A stretch of DNA of 64,000 nucleotides from CAYNXB01 sp964401045. GTDB lineage: Bacteria; Pseudomonadota; Alphaproteobacteria; Sphingomonadales; Sphingomonadaceae. A program made the position numbers and the translations under genes. Below the pieces are notes generated by a model. That model did not search any database. It was not told the origin of the DNA and saw nothing but the letters and a program-made list of their open reading frames with translations. The DNA lies in assembly GCA_964401045.1 (NCBI GenBank), contig CAYNXB010000004.1, forward strand, positions 1 through 64,000. Reading direction: 5' to 3'. Of this stretch, positions 9,552-18,129 are shown piece after piece. Position 1 is the stretch's first letter. Each line of letters begins with the position of its first letter.

Positions 9552-9945
9552 ATACGTGCTGCTTGCCGCCGCCGCGCTGGCCGTTTCCGCGCCCGTGATC
9601 GCGCACCACAGCTTCGCGATGTTCGATCAGAAAAAGGTGCTGACGCTCAATGGCACGGTGCACGAGTTCCAGTGGACCAACCCGCATTCGTGGATCGAGA
9701 TCGACGTACCGGAAAAGGGCGGCGCGCAGCGCTGGTCGATCGAATTGAACAGCCCGAACAACCTCAAGCGCCAGGGCTGGAAGCGCGATTCGATCAAGCC
9801 GGGCGACAAGGTGACGGTGCGGATCGCGCCGCTCCGCTCGGGTGAGCACGGGGGGCTGTTTCTCGATGTGAAGCTGCCGGGCGGCAAAGTGCTCGATTCG
9901 GGACTGCCCAAGGATGGCACCCCGGTGAACGTGCCGCAGGCATGA
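9544..9945 (+). CDS. DUF6152 family exported protein (copy 1)
   Basis: 133 residues. The signal peptide ends APVIA before HHSFAMFDQKK, the conserved mature N-terminus (two adjacent His) of DUF6152 proteins. The core NGTVHEFQWTNPHSWIEIDVP and later GDKVTVRIAPLRSGEHGG look like an OB-type beta barrel. GTG 9544 is preferred because it starts directly at the signal peptide and overlaps the previous stop by 8 bases; ATG 9508 would add 12 hydrophilic residues. The conserved His pair might bind metal, but this is speculation. Confidence 0.78.
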   Translation: MTRYVLLAAAALAVSAPVIAHHSFAMFDQKKVLTLNGTVHEFQWTNPHSWIEIDVPEKGGAQRWSIELNSPNNLKRQGWKRDSIKPGDKVTVRIAPLRSGEHGGLFLDVKLPGGKVLDSGLPKDGTPVNVPQA

Positions 9946-9956
9946 GGAGACCGGCC

Positions 9957-10322
9957 ATGAACCTTCCGCTCAAGCTCACGCTGGCTGCCGTGCTGCTCGC
10001 GCCGCTCCCGGCCTTGGCGCACCATTCCTACGCGATGTTCGACATGACCAAGACCGTCGCGCTGACGGGCAGCGTGGTGCAGTTCAAGTGGCAGAACCCG
10101 CATTCGTGGATCGAGATCGACGTGCCGGTAAGCGGCAAGACAGAGCGCTGGGCCATCGAGGCGACCGCTCCGGCCAATCTGGTACAGGAAGGGTGGAAGC
10201 GCACCTCGCTCAGGCCCGGCGATAGCGTCACGATCAAGATCCACCCGTTGCGCGACGGCAGCAAGGGCGGCAGCCTCGCGGGCGCCCAGCTCGCCGACGG
10301 CAGCAAACTCGGGCAGTTCTGA
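9957..10322 (+). CDS. DUF6152 family exported protein (copy 2)
   Basis: 121 residues, paralogue of the previous gene: signal peptide ending LPALA, then HHSYAMFDMTKTVALTGSVV, WQNPHSWIEIDVP, and GDSVTIKIHPLRDGSKGG. AGGAGA at 9945-9950 fixes the start at ATG 9957 rather than ATG 9942. Its stop overlaps the ATG of the next exported protein gene. The nearly identical central motif in the two copies points to tandem duplication. Confidence 0.8.
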   Translation: MNLPLKLTLAAVLLAPLPALAHHSYAMFDMTKTVALTGSVVQFKWQNPHSWIEIDVPVSGKTERWAIEATAPANLVQEGWKRTSLRPGDSVTIKIHPLRDGSKGGSLAGAQLADGSKLGQF

Positions 10323-11116
10323 TGCGGGTGGCGCTTCTGCTCGCCGGCCTGTTGCTGACGTCCGCGCCGGCGATGGCCCAGCTCGGACAGGTGACGCAGT
10401 CGCCTCCGCCCGAAGGCGTGGCGCAAGGCCAAAGCGCCGGCTGGGCCAAAGGGCGCTACGCCGCGCTGGACGCGCTGCCGGATTGGGGCGGCATCTGGTT
10501 CCTCAAAACGGGTGGCGGCGGACGCGCTGCAGCTGCCGACAATCGCCCCAAGCTGAAGGGCGATTACCTCAAACGCTACGAGGAATGGCGCGCGGAGGCG
10601 CAGGCGAACAACGGCGTGGTGAAGAACGACGCGTCGAACTGCGCGCCGCCGGGCATGCCCTATTTTATGCAAATCTTTCAGTACCCGTACGAGTTCCTGT
10701 TCACGCCGGGGCGGGTGACGGTCAACGCCGAGGCCTGGGGCCAGACGCGCACGATCTGGACCGACGGGCGCCCTCATCAGGAAGACCCCGATCCGACTTA
10801 TTCGGGGGATGCGGTCGGCCACTGGGATGGCGACACGCTGGTGGTCGAGACGATCGGCATCAACGACACGCTCAACCTGATGCCGGGGATGAAGCATTCC
10901 GCGCGACTCAAGATCACCGAACGTATCCACCTCTCGCCAGACGATCCGAACATCCTGCTCAACGAGATGACTTGGGATGATCCCGATGCGCTGGTCGAGC
11001 CGTTCAAGATCACGGTGACCTACGGCCGCGACCGCGAGGGATCGCTGATCGAGTTCATCTGCTTCCAGAATGACCGCAACCCGGTCGATGAGGAAGGCAA
11101 CACCAAGCCGTTCTAA
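10322..11116 (+). CDS. Exported protein of unknown function, large partner of DUF6152 proteins (copy 2)
   Basis: 264 residues with a signal peptide (cleavage after APAMAQ). Shares with the gene at 8646 the ordered motifs NCAPPGMPYFMQ, TIWTDGRPHQED, VGHWDGDTLVVETIGI and LKITERIHLSPDD. Last gene of the operon, convergent with yqeY (the two genes overlap by 4 bp at their ends). Predicted periplasmic. The order is large-small-small-large, as if a two-gene unit had been duplicated in mirror order. Confidence 0.8.
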   Translation: MRVALLLAGLLLTSAPAMAQLGQVTQSPPPEGVAQGQSAGWAKGRYAALDALPDWGGIWFLKTGGGGRAAAADNRPKLKGDYLKRYEEWRAEAQANNGVVKNDASNCAPPGMPYFMQIFQYPYEFLFTPGRVTVNAEAWGQTRTIWTDGRPHQEDPDPTYSGDAVGHWDGDTLVVETIGINDTLNLMPGMKHSARLKITERIHLSPDDPNILLNEMTWDDPDALVEPFKITVTYGRDREGSLIEFICFQNDRNPVDEEGNTKPF

Positions 11117-11460
11117 GTGTTGTAACGGCCGATCAGCTCCGCCTCATGCACGAGGCGGGCCGCTTCGGGGGATTGTCCGAGTCGTTCGTATTCGCTCGCC
11201 GCGGCGAGCCGTTCGTCGCGTTCGCGTTCGAGCACGGCCGCGAGATCGCCGGAGGTCAATTCGCGGCGGGGCACTTCGCCCGCGCCGAGACCGAACGCGG
11301 TCGGGCTGGCGCGGTCCTGCACGCCTTCGGCCGGAACCGCTTCGGCGTTGTCGACCGCCGCGGCGAGCGCGCGCAGCAGGCGCATCTCGTCGGTGGCGCG
11401 CGCTTGCATTGCCGTTTTGAGGTCCGCACGCAGCCGAGCCTTGAGCGCGGTGACGCTCAT
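11113..11460 (-). CDS. GatB/YqeY domain protein
   Basis: 115 residues. RLRADLKTAMQARATDEMRLLRALAAAVDNAE at the N-terminus is the YqeY helical signature, followed by a linker and an ERERDERLAAASEYERLG helix. The domain is related to the tRNA-binding tail of GatB, but YqeY's role is not established. It is shorter than the usual 148-150 residues, lacking the last helical segment. Its ATG overlaps the ubiG stop (ATGA). Confidence 0.78.
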   Translation of the reverse strand: MSVTALKARLRADLKTAMQARATDEMRLLRALAAAVDNAEAVPAEGVQDRASPTAFGLGAGEVPRRELTSGDLAAVLERERDERLAAASEYERLGQSPEAARLVHEAELIGRYNT

Positions 11461-12194
11461 CGGCGCGCCGCGGTGACGATGAAGTCGAGCGAGAGGCTGT
11501 CCGACAGGTGCAGCCCCTTGAGCGGGGAGAACAGGATGCCCTTCGGCTCACCCATTGCGAGGCCGGCCTCGGCCAGCAACGCGCGGAGCTCGTCAGGCGT
11601 GATAAAATCGTCCCAGTCATGGGTGCCGCGCGGGATCGCGCCGATTGCCTCGGCTGCCGCGACCATCAGCAATTGCGATTGCGGTGTGCGGTTGGGCGTG
11701 GAGAGGACGAGCAGGCCTCCCGGCGCGAGGTGCCGGGAGAGCTGGGCGAGGAACGCGGTCTTGTCGGCGACGTGCTCGAGCACTTCCATCGCGGTCACGA
11801 GATCGAACTGGCCGAGCCTCAGCGTCTCGAGTTCGCCCGCGCGGTAGTCGACCGAAAGCCCCATGCCCGCTGCGTGGGCCCTGGCTGCGGCGACGTTCTC
11901 GGGCGCCGCATCGACACCTGTGACGTCCGCACCCAGTCGCGCGAGCGGCTCCGTCAACAGCCCCGCGCCGCAGCCGACGTCGAGCGCGCGCTTGCTTGCC
12001 AGCGGGCACGGATCGCTGCTTCCGGCGTGCCAATGCGCCTCGATCGCCTCACGGATGAAAGCCAGCCGCAGGGGGTTCATCTCGTGCAGCAGCGCCGATG
12101 AGCCCTTCGGGTCCCACCAGTCCCGCGCCAGCGCGCCGAAATGGGCGGCTTCTTCGGGCCGGATGGTTGCGGTTGATATGGTTGCATCAGGCAT
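11457..12194 (-). CDS. ubiG: 3-demethylubiquinol 3-O-methyltransferase
   Basis: 245 residues, class I SAM-dependent methyltransferase of ubiquinone synthesis. Motif I is visible as ALDVGCGAGLLTEPLARLG, with VDAAPENVAAARAH as motif II and ITAMEVLEHV-type residues (VTAMEVLEHVADK) as motif III. The N-terminal EEAAHFGALARDWWDPKGSSALLHEMNPLR is characteristic of UbiG. Divergent from lysC, with a 62-bp gap. Confidence 0.94.
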   Translation of the reverse strand: MPDATISTATIRPEEAAHFGALARDWWDPKGSSALLHEMNPLRLAFIREAIEAHWHAGSSDPCPLASKRALDVGCGAGLLTEPLARLGADVTGVDAAPENVAAARAHAAGMGLSVDYRAGELETLRLGQFDLVTAMEVLEHVADKTAFLAQLSRHLAPGGLLVLSTPNRTPQSQLLMVAAAEAIGAIPRGTHDWDDFITPDELRALLAEAGLAMGEPKGILFSPLKGLHLSDSLSLDFIVTAARR

Positions 12195-12256
12195 GGCGCA
12201 CCACTAACAGCCCCCCAAACCCGAAACCAGCACCTGAAACCAGCGAGGACCCGTTC

Positions 12257-13537
12257 TTGGCCCGCATCGTGATGAAATTCGGCGGCACGTCGATGGCCGG
12301 AACGGAGCGCATTCGCCGCGTGGCGAACATCGTGCGCCGCCAGCAGGCCGCCGGCCACGAGGTGGCCGTGGTGGTCAGCGCAATGGCCGGTGAGACCGAC
12401 CGGCTGGTCGGCTTCTGCCGCGAGGCCAATCCGCTTTACGATCCTGCAGAGTACGACGTCGTTGTCGCCAGCGGGGAGCAGGTGACGAGCGGCTTGCTCG
12501 CGCTCACCTTGCAGGCGATGGGCTGCAAGGCGCGTAGCTGGCTCGGCTGGCAATTGCCGATCCACACGATCGAGGCGCACGCCAAGGCCCGGGTCCACGA
12601 GATCGACAGCGACGCGCTGCTCGCTTCGCTCGCCTCAGGCGAGATCGCGGTGATTCCGGGCTTCCAGGGCCTCTCCTCCGAAGGCCGCGTCACCACGCTC
12701 GGCCGTGGCGGGTCGGACACGTCGGCAGTAGCGGTGGCGGCTGCGATCGGCGCCGACCGCTGCGACATCTACACCGACGTCGACGGGGTCTACACCACCG
12801 ATCCCCGGATCGTAGCCCGGGCTCGCAAGCAGAAGTACGTCACTTACGAGGAAATGCTCGAGCTCGCCTCTGTCGGCGCCAAGGTGCTGCAGACCCGCTC
12901 GGTGAGCCTGGCGATGAAGGAAGGCGTGCGGGTGCAGGTGCTGTCCTCGTTCATCGACGACGACGCCACGCCCGCCGACGAGCTTCCCGGCACGATGATC
13001 GTCTCCGACCAGGAGATGGACGAACTCATGAAAGGCACCGACATGGAACGCCAGCTGGTCACCGGCATAGCGCACGACAAGAACGAAGCCCGGATCGTGC
13101 TAACCCGCGTGCCCGACAAGCCAGGCGCGGTGAGCAACATCTTCTTGCCGCTCGCCGACGCATCGATCAACGTCGACATGATCATCCAGAACGTCGGCCG
13201 CGACAAAGGCGAGACGGACGTGACCTTCACGGTGCCCCGCACGGACCTCGCCCGCGCGCAGGCGCTGCTCGAGGATCGGCGCGGCGATATCGGTTTCAAC
13301 CGCATCATCACCGACTCCCACGTCGCCAAGATATCGGTCGTGGGCGTCGGCATGCGGAGCCACGCGGGCGTCGCCGCGACGATGTTCAAGTCGCTCGCCG
13401 ACCGCGGGATCAACATTCAGGCGATCTCGACCAGTGAGATCAAGATCAGCGTGCTGATCGACGAGGACGAAACCGAGCTGGCGGTGCGCGTGCTGCACAC
13501 CGCCTATGGGCTGGATGCGGAGGACGAGGCGGCCTGA
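12257..13537 (+). CDS. lysC: Aspartate kinase
   Basis: 426 residues; phosphorylates aspartate for lysine, threonine and methionine synthesis. Begins ARIVMKFGGTSMAG (kinase KFGGTS motif), with GRGGSDTSAVAVAAAI and YTDVDGVYTTDP in the catalytic domain and two ACT domains after residue 270 for feedback control. TTG 12257 is the start: GCGAGGA lies 8 bases upstream, and the family N-terminus starts exactly here. The frame is open upstream but without similarity. Confidence 0.95.
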   Translation: MARIVMKFGGTSMAGTERIRRVANIVRRQQAAGHEVAVVVSAMAGETDRLVGFCREANPLYDPAEYDVVVASGEQVTSGLLALTLQAMGCKARSWLGWQLPIHTIEAHAKARVHEIDSDALLASLASGEIAVIPGFQGLSSEGRVTTLGRGGSDTSAVAVAAAIGADRCDIYTDVDGVYTTDPRIVARARKQKYVTYEEMLELASVGAKVLQTRSVSLAMKEGVRVQVLSSFIDDDATPADELPGTMIVSDQEMDELMKGTDMERQLVTGIAHDKNEARIVLTRVPDKPGAVSNIFLPLADASINVDMIIQNVGRDKGETDVTFTVPRTDLARAQALLEDRRGDIGFNRIITDSHVAKISVVGVGMRSHAGVAATMFKSLADRGINIQAISTSEIKISVLIDEDETELAVRVLHTAYGLDAEDEAA

Positions 13538-14865
13538 CGAGCCGTCCCGGGGATGCGGGCGAGGCTCGCAAGAGCCGCCCCTCCGACGACGATGGCGCCC
13601 AGCGCCAGTCCCGTGCGCGCCGCCGTTTCGATCGTCGCGCTGCCAAGCAGCAGCGTTATCGCGAGCGCCCCGCAGCTTTGTCCCGTCAGGCGCGCGGTCC
13701 CTTGCATTCCGCCTGCCGCCGCGCTCCGCGCTTCGGGCGCGGAAAGGAACAGGCTGCGGTTGTTAGGCACCTGAAACAGCCCGAAGCCGGCGCCGCAGAC
13801 TGTGGCGGGAATAGCCAGCAGATGAGGCTGCGCGCCGATCGGCCACAGCGCGAACGCCGCCAGCCCGAGAGCCAGTGTGGCGCAGCCGGCAGCGCTCAGC
13901 AGGCCGGTTTCGATGCGCGCCGAAAGGCGGCCCGAAAGCGGTCCTGCGACCGCAACCGTCAAAGCCCACAGAGCCAGGATCAGACCGGTGGTCATCGTGT
14001 CCAGCCGCATGGCTTGCTGCAGGTAGAAGGGCAGCGCGATCAGCGCCGCCGCCTGCCCGGCGAAGCAGCTCATGGACGCCAGCACCGAGAGACGGAATGA
14101 CGGGATACGCAGCAGATCGAGCGGAACCAGCGGCGCCGGTTTCGGCAGTTCGCGGCGCCAGAGCAGCGTCAGAAACGATGCGCCACAGGCCGCCAGGACG
14201 GCGGCGGCAGGGGGCTGTGCCGCCGACAACTCCACGCCGAGGATGAGGCCGCCGACGCCGCCTGCAAGACAGGCCACGCTGATGAGGTCGACGGACCGCC
14301 CGGTGCCGGGCGCGACGGGAAGCGCCATGCTTGCGATGAGGGCGAGCGCACCCAGCGGCAGGTTGGCGAGGAACAGGAAATGCCAGCTCGCCGCGGACAG
14401 GATCGCCGCGCCCACCGTCGGGCCGGCGGCCGAGCACAAGGCGACGGTAAGCGCATTCCAGCCGATCGCATCGCCCAGCCGCGCAGGGGTGACCGTGGCG
14501 CGGATCATCGCGATGCCGAGCGCCATGACCGCCGCGCCGCCGAGGCCCTGAACGAAGCGCGCGGCGACGAGCCAGCCCAGCGTCGGCGCCATCGCGCAAC
14601 CGAGCGAGGCGAGAACGAACGCAACGATACCGCCGCGGAAAGTCCGGCGGAGGCCAGTGCCTTGCGCAAGGTCCGCGATCGGCAGCAACCCCATCAGTAG
14701 CGCGGCCTGATAGGTGGTCACCACCCACACCGATTGCGCGGCGGTGACGCGCAGTGAACGGGCGATCGACGGAAGCGCGACGTTGACGATATTCGCGTCC
14801 AGCACGACCAGCGCCATCGCCGAGAGCACGCTTGCGATCGCGAGCGCCTGGCGCAGGCCGGGCAT
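13504..14865 (-). CDS. MFS drug/metabolite exporter, DHA2 (EmrB/QacA) type
   Basis: 453 residues with about 14 hydrophobic helices. The N-terminal VVLDANIVNVALPSIARSLR is the classic motif D1 of 14-TM DHA2 transporters. Probably a proton antiporter; the substrate is unknown. The 3' end overlaps the lysC 3' end by 34 bp (convergent). Its ATG overlaps the stop of the cupin gene (ATGA), so the two are co-transcribed away from the LysR gene. Confidence 0.87.
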   Translation of the reverse strand: MPGLRQALAIASVLSAMALVVLDANIVNVALPSIARSLRVTAAQSVWVVTTYQAALLMGLLPIADLAQGTGLRRTFRGGIVAFVLASLGCAMAPTLGWLVAARFVQGLGGAAVMALGIAMIRATVTPARLGDAIGWNALTVALCSAAGPTVGAAILSAASWHFLFLANLPLGALALIASMALPVAPGTGRSVDLISVACLAGGVGGLILGVELSAAQPPAAAVLAACGASFLTLLWRRELPKPAPLVPLDLLRIPSFRLSVLASMSCFAGQAAALIALPFYLQQAMRLDTMTTGLILALWALTVAVAGPLSGRLSARIETGLLSAAGCATLALGLAAFALWPIGAQPHLLAIPATVCGAGFGLFQVPNNRSLFLSAPEARSAAAGGMQGTARLTGQSCGALAITLLLGSATIETAARTGLALGAIVVGGAALASLARIPGTARQAASSSASSP

Positions 14866-15398
14866 CAGTCCGCGGTCCAATAGCCGGGGCCTTGGACGAA
14901 CCGCATCATCTGCTCTTCAAGGCGCAAGTCGCGCTCGGTGAAGCGGAGCAGCAGTGCGCGTTCGCTGAGGCACCGGGTGTCGTGAATGTCGCCGGGAAGG
15001 TAGGGAAGCGCCTCCCCGGCATGCAGGATCGTGGTATCGCGCTTGACCAGCCGCGTGGTGCCGTCCGCCTGCGTGACGCGGGCATAAGTGCAGATCTCAA
15101 GCTCGCCCTGCTGGATTCCGTACATCACCCAGCTACGGCCGTGATCGTGGGGCGGACGATAGAGACCGTGCGTTTCCGTGTGGGCAAGCAATAGGAAGCC
15201 GCGCTCCCCGTCGCGGTGGAGTTCGCGGCTTGCCGGCGCATCGCGGTGGAGCTCGGTGAGCCAGCCTTCCGCCGCGGTCGTCTGCATCAGCCGCCGCATG
15301 TGGCCGATACACGCCGAGACCACTTCGGTGCTGATCGCCCCCCAATCGGCCCGGATGGAATTGACGAAGGTGCGCAGGGAATTGTCCTCGGTGATCAT
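14865..15398 (-). CDS. Cupin protein, cysteine-dioxygenase-like
   Basis: 177 residues. The cupin metal motif is visible as YRPPHDHGRSWVMYGI with a later LPGDIHDTRCLS, giving His-His...His ligands. The layout is like the cysteine dioxygenase type I superfamily, but I see no proof of that substrate. It is the first gene of a two-gene operon with the MFS exporter, divergent from a LysR regulator, an arrangement typical of an effector-responsive detoxification unit. Confidence 0.68.
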   Translation of the reverse strand: MITEDNSLRTFVNSIRADWGAISTEVVSACIGHMRRLMQTTAAEGWLTELHRDAPASRELHRDGERGFLLLAHTETHGLYRPPHDHGRSWVMYGIQQGELEICTYARVTQADGTTRLVKRDTTILHAGEALPYLPGDIHDTRCLSERALLLRFTERDLRLEEQMMRFVQGPGYWTAD

Positions 15399-15470
15399 GT
15401 CTCGTCCCTCGTTCGTTGGATTCGAGGGACAGCTACGTCGCGACCATTCATGGCGGAAGACGCAGCAATT

Positions 15471-15485
15471 GCACTTAATCAGTGC
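15471..15485. promoter_or_regulatory. LysR-type box in the divergent cupin/LysR intergenic region
   Basis: GCAC-TTAATCA-GTGC, a dyad of LysR T-N11-A style, lies 33 bp upstream of the LysR GTG and about 73 bp upstream of the cupin gene start. It is suitably placed for autoregulation and activation of the divergent cupin-MFS operon. Confidence 0.45.
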
Positions 15486-15517
15486 GCATGGAGCTATACA
15501 TCTGCTAAGGGCGCCCG

Positions 15518-16414
15518 GTGTCTGCGCCCGATCTCAATCTGCTGGTCGCGCTCGACGTCCTGCTCGCGGAGGAAAGCGTCGCCAAGGCCGGCCGCAGGCT
15601 GCGCCTCAGCCCGTCCGCGATGAGCCGCGCTCTGGAGCGGTTGCGCAGGATAACCGGCGATCCACTGCTGGTCAGGGCGGGGCGGGGCCTGGTTTCGTCC
15701 CCTCGCGCAATCGCGATGCGGGATGAGGTTGCCCGGCTGGTGCGCGATGCGCAGGCCGTGCTGCGGCCGTCAGATGGTCTCGATCTGGTTTCGCTCGAAC
15801 GCAGCTTCGCCATCCGCACGAGCGACGGCTTTGCCGAAACCTTCGGCCCGGAGCTGATCCGCATCGTCGGCGACGAGGCGCCCGGAGTCAGGCTCGCCTT
15901 CGTGCGCAAGCTGGACAAGGATAGCGCCGGCCTCCGTGAAGGCGCGATCGACCTTGAAACCGGGGTGGTCGATAAGTCGATCGGACCGGAAATCCGCGCG
16001 CAGGCGCTGTTTGCCGACCGCTACGTCGCGGTGGTGCGCGCGCACCATCCGCTGACCCGGGGCATGGTCACGCCGCAGCTCTATGCCGGGGCGCGGCACG
16101 CGGTGGTCGAGCGCCGCGGCCTCCACAGCGAACAGATCGACGAAGCGCTCGATATGCTTGGGCTAAGGCGGAACGTCGCCGTGGCAGTGGATGGCTTCGC
16201 AGCCGCGCTTGCCATGGCCGCAGGCTCCGACCTCGTCGCGACGGTGCCCGAACGCCATACCGCGGGCCTGCGGGACGGAATGTTTGCGTTCCCCCTGCCA
16301 TTCCCGGCAGAAGGGTTCACCGTCTCGCTCTTGTGGCATCCGCGGATGGATGGCGATCCGGCGCACCGCTGGCTGCGCGAGTGCCTGCGCCGTGCGTGCG
16401 GATCGTCCGCCTAG
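15518..16414 (+). CDS. LysR family transcriptional regulator
   Basis: 298 residues. N-terminal winged HTH: DLNLLVALDVLLAEESVAKAGRRLRLSPSAMSRALERLRRITGDPLLVR, followed by the periplasmic-binding-like effector domain. The PDLNLL start and SPSAMSRALERLR resemble the NodD/LinR-like subgroup. It is the only DNA-binding transcription factor I recognise in the window apart from YebC. It probably controls the divergent cupin-MFS operon through the dyad at 15471. GTG start with CTAAGGG upstream. Its stop overlaps the next gene tail to tail (CTAG). Confidence 0.9.
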   Translation: MSAPDLNLLVALDVLLAEESVAKAGRRLRLSPSAMSRALERLRRITGDPLLVRAGRGLVSSPRAIAMRDEVARLVRDAQAVLRPSDGLDLVSLERSFAIRTSDGFAETFGPELIRIVGDEAPGVRLAFVRKLDKDSAGLREGAIDLETGVVDKSIGPEIRAQALFADRYVAVVRAHHPLTRGMVTPQLYAGARHAVVERRGLHSEQIDEALDMLGLRRNVAVAVDGFAAALAMAAGSDLVATVPERHTAGLRDGMFAFPLPFPAEGFTVSLLWHPRMDGDPAHRWLRECLRRACGSSA

Positions 16415-16935
16415 TCCACCCAGCCGTCCGGCACGCCCTTGGGGCCCATGATCTGGCGCTTGGCGAACAGCCAGCGGCCGTCACGCTTGACCAGGTGGTC
16501 GAACTCGCGGCCCTGGACGAGGAGGCGCGGCGCGTCTCCCTCCTTGTCGATGACAGTCTCGGTGAACACCAGCCGCGCGGTGGCGGTGTCGCCGTGCACG
16601 TTGACCAGCATGTTGCCGATCAGGATATTGAGCGCGAAGCTCTTGCGCTGCGGGGCGTCGGCCGGGACCGCGGCATAGAAGCCCTTGATCGCCTCGATGC
16701 CCTTGCGGCTGTCGTTCCCGAGGATCATCTCACCATCGGGCGCGTAGAATTCGGCAACCTTGCTTTCGATGCCGCCGCCGAAGTTGTTGTAATAGCGCGT
16801 GAGCATATCCTCGATCTGCGCGCGGTCGGCGAGCGCCGTTGCTGTGTATTCGGGCTGCTGTGCGCCAGCCGGCCCCGCCGGTATTGTCGCCAGCGCCATC
16901 GCGGCGCCCAAAGCCATCATCGACTTGCCGATCAT
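16411..16935 (-). CDS. Exported NTF2/SnoaL-like protein
   Basis: 174 residues. Signal peptide (cleavage after PAGAQ), then an NTF2-like domain: ADRAQIEDMLTRYYNNFGGGIESKVAEFYAPDGEMILG...GIEAIKGFY...VHGDTATARLVFTETV...GREFDHLVKRDGRWLFAKRQI. This is the SnoaL_4 kind of cone fold, which binds small hydrophobic ligands; many have no known reaction. Convergent with the LysR gene. Confidence 0.75.
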   Translation of the reverse strand: MIGKSMMALGAAMALATIPAGPAGAQQPEYTATALADRAQIEDMLTRYYNNFGGGIESKVAEFYAPDGEMILGNDSRKGIEAIKGFYAAVPADAPQRKSFALNILIGNMLVNVHGDTATARLVFTETVIDKEGDAPRLLVQGREFDHLVKRDGRWLFAKRQIMGPKGVPDGWVD

Positions 16936-17057
16936 TCACATTCTCCCACCGTTGTTCGTTGGCGAGCGTAGAGTGTTCGGCTCCCGGAATCCAACATTGC
17001 CGTTCGCGCCTGTGGGGCAGCACTTGCCGCCCCGCATCGGGCTGACTATCGGGCCGC

Positions 17058-18068
17058 ATGAACCTCTATCCCAAGACTTCCGCGCTGATGGCGCGCGGCG
17101 CCGAATTCCTCGGCTGTGACTACGCGATCCTGTGCGGGGCAATGAGCTGGGTGTCGGAACGCAATCTCGTTTCGGCGATCAGCAACGCCGGCGGTTTCGG
17201 CGTGATCGCCTGCGGGGCGATGACGCCGGATCTGCTCGACGCCGAGATCGCGGCGACAAGGGCGCTGACGGCCAGGCCGTTCGGGGTCAACCTCATCACC
17301 ATGCACCCGCAGCTGATGGAACTCATCGAGGTGTGCGGGCGGCATCGGGTGGGGCACGTGGTGCTTGCAGGCGGAATTCCGCCCAAGGGCAGCGTGGAGG
17401 CGATCAAGGCGTTCGGGGCGAAAGTGATCGTATTCGCGCCAACGATCGCGCTGGCGAAGAAGCTGCTGCGATCTGGCGGCGACGCATTGGTGATCGAAGG
17501 AATGGAGGCTGGCGGCCACATCGGGCCGGTCGCCACCGGCGTGCTGGCGCAGGAATTCCTGCCGGTGCTGGCCGAGGAGCACCTGGTGTTCGTCGCCGGC
17601 GGCATCGGCCGTGGCGAGGCGATCGCTGCTTTCCTTGAAATGGGCGCGGCGGGCGTGCAGCTGGGTACCGCGTTCGCCTGCGCGAGCGAGAGCATCGCCC
17701 ACCCCGCGTTCAAGGCGGCATTCTTCCGCGCCAACGCGCGTGACGCGGTGGCGAGCGTGCAGGTCGATCCACGGCTGCCGGTGATCCCGGTGCGCGCGCT
17801 GAAGAACAAGGGCGGCGAGTTGTTCACCGCCAAGCAGCGCGAAGTAGCCGCCGCGCTCGATGCCGGTGAGCTCGAAATGGGCGAGGCGCAGCTCGCTATC
17901 GAGCGCTACTGGGCCGGCGCGCTGCGCCGCGCGGTGATCGATGGCGATGTCGAGCACGGCAGCCTGATGGCTGGGCAATCGGTCGGCATGGTAACCGAGG
18001 AAGAACCGGTCGCGACGATCATCGCGCGGCTGATGGCGGAGAGCGAAACGGCCCTCGCGCGCCGCTGA
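17058..18068 (+). CDS. Nitronate monooxygenase-like FMN-dependent oxidoreductase
   Basis: 336 residues with a TIM-barrel pattern: GCDYAILCGAMSWVSERNLVSAISNAGGFGVIACG near the N-terminus, PFGVNLIT, VIEGMEAGGHIGP (FMN phosphate and catalytic His region) and FVAGGIGRGEAIAAFLEMGAAGVQLGTAF. This is the NPD/2-nitropropane dioxygenase family, which also includes enoyl-ACP reductase II and other flavoenzymes, so the substrate is uncertain. Divergent from the NTF2-like gene. Confidence 0.85.
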   Translation: MNLYPKTSALMARGAEFLGCDYAILCGAMSWVSERNLVSAISNAGGFGVIACGAMTPDLLDAEIAATRALTARPFGVNLITMHPQLMELIEVCGRHRVGHVVLAGGIPPKGSVEAIKAFGAKVIVFAPTIALAKKLLRSGGDALVIEGMEAGGHIGPVATGVLAQEFLPVLAEEHLVFVAGGIGRGEAIAAFLEMGAAGVQLGTAFACASESIAHPAFKAAFFRANARDAVASVQVDPRLPVIPVRALKNKGGELFTAKQREVAAALDAGELEMGEAQLAIERYWAGALRRAVIDGDVEHGSLMAGQSVGMVTEEEPVATIIARLMAESETALARR

Positions 18069-18129
18069 TGCTTGGCGGCGCGCCCGCGCGGTGCCATCAA
18101 GTGCCGGCAAAAGCACGAAGGGTAAGCCG

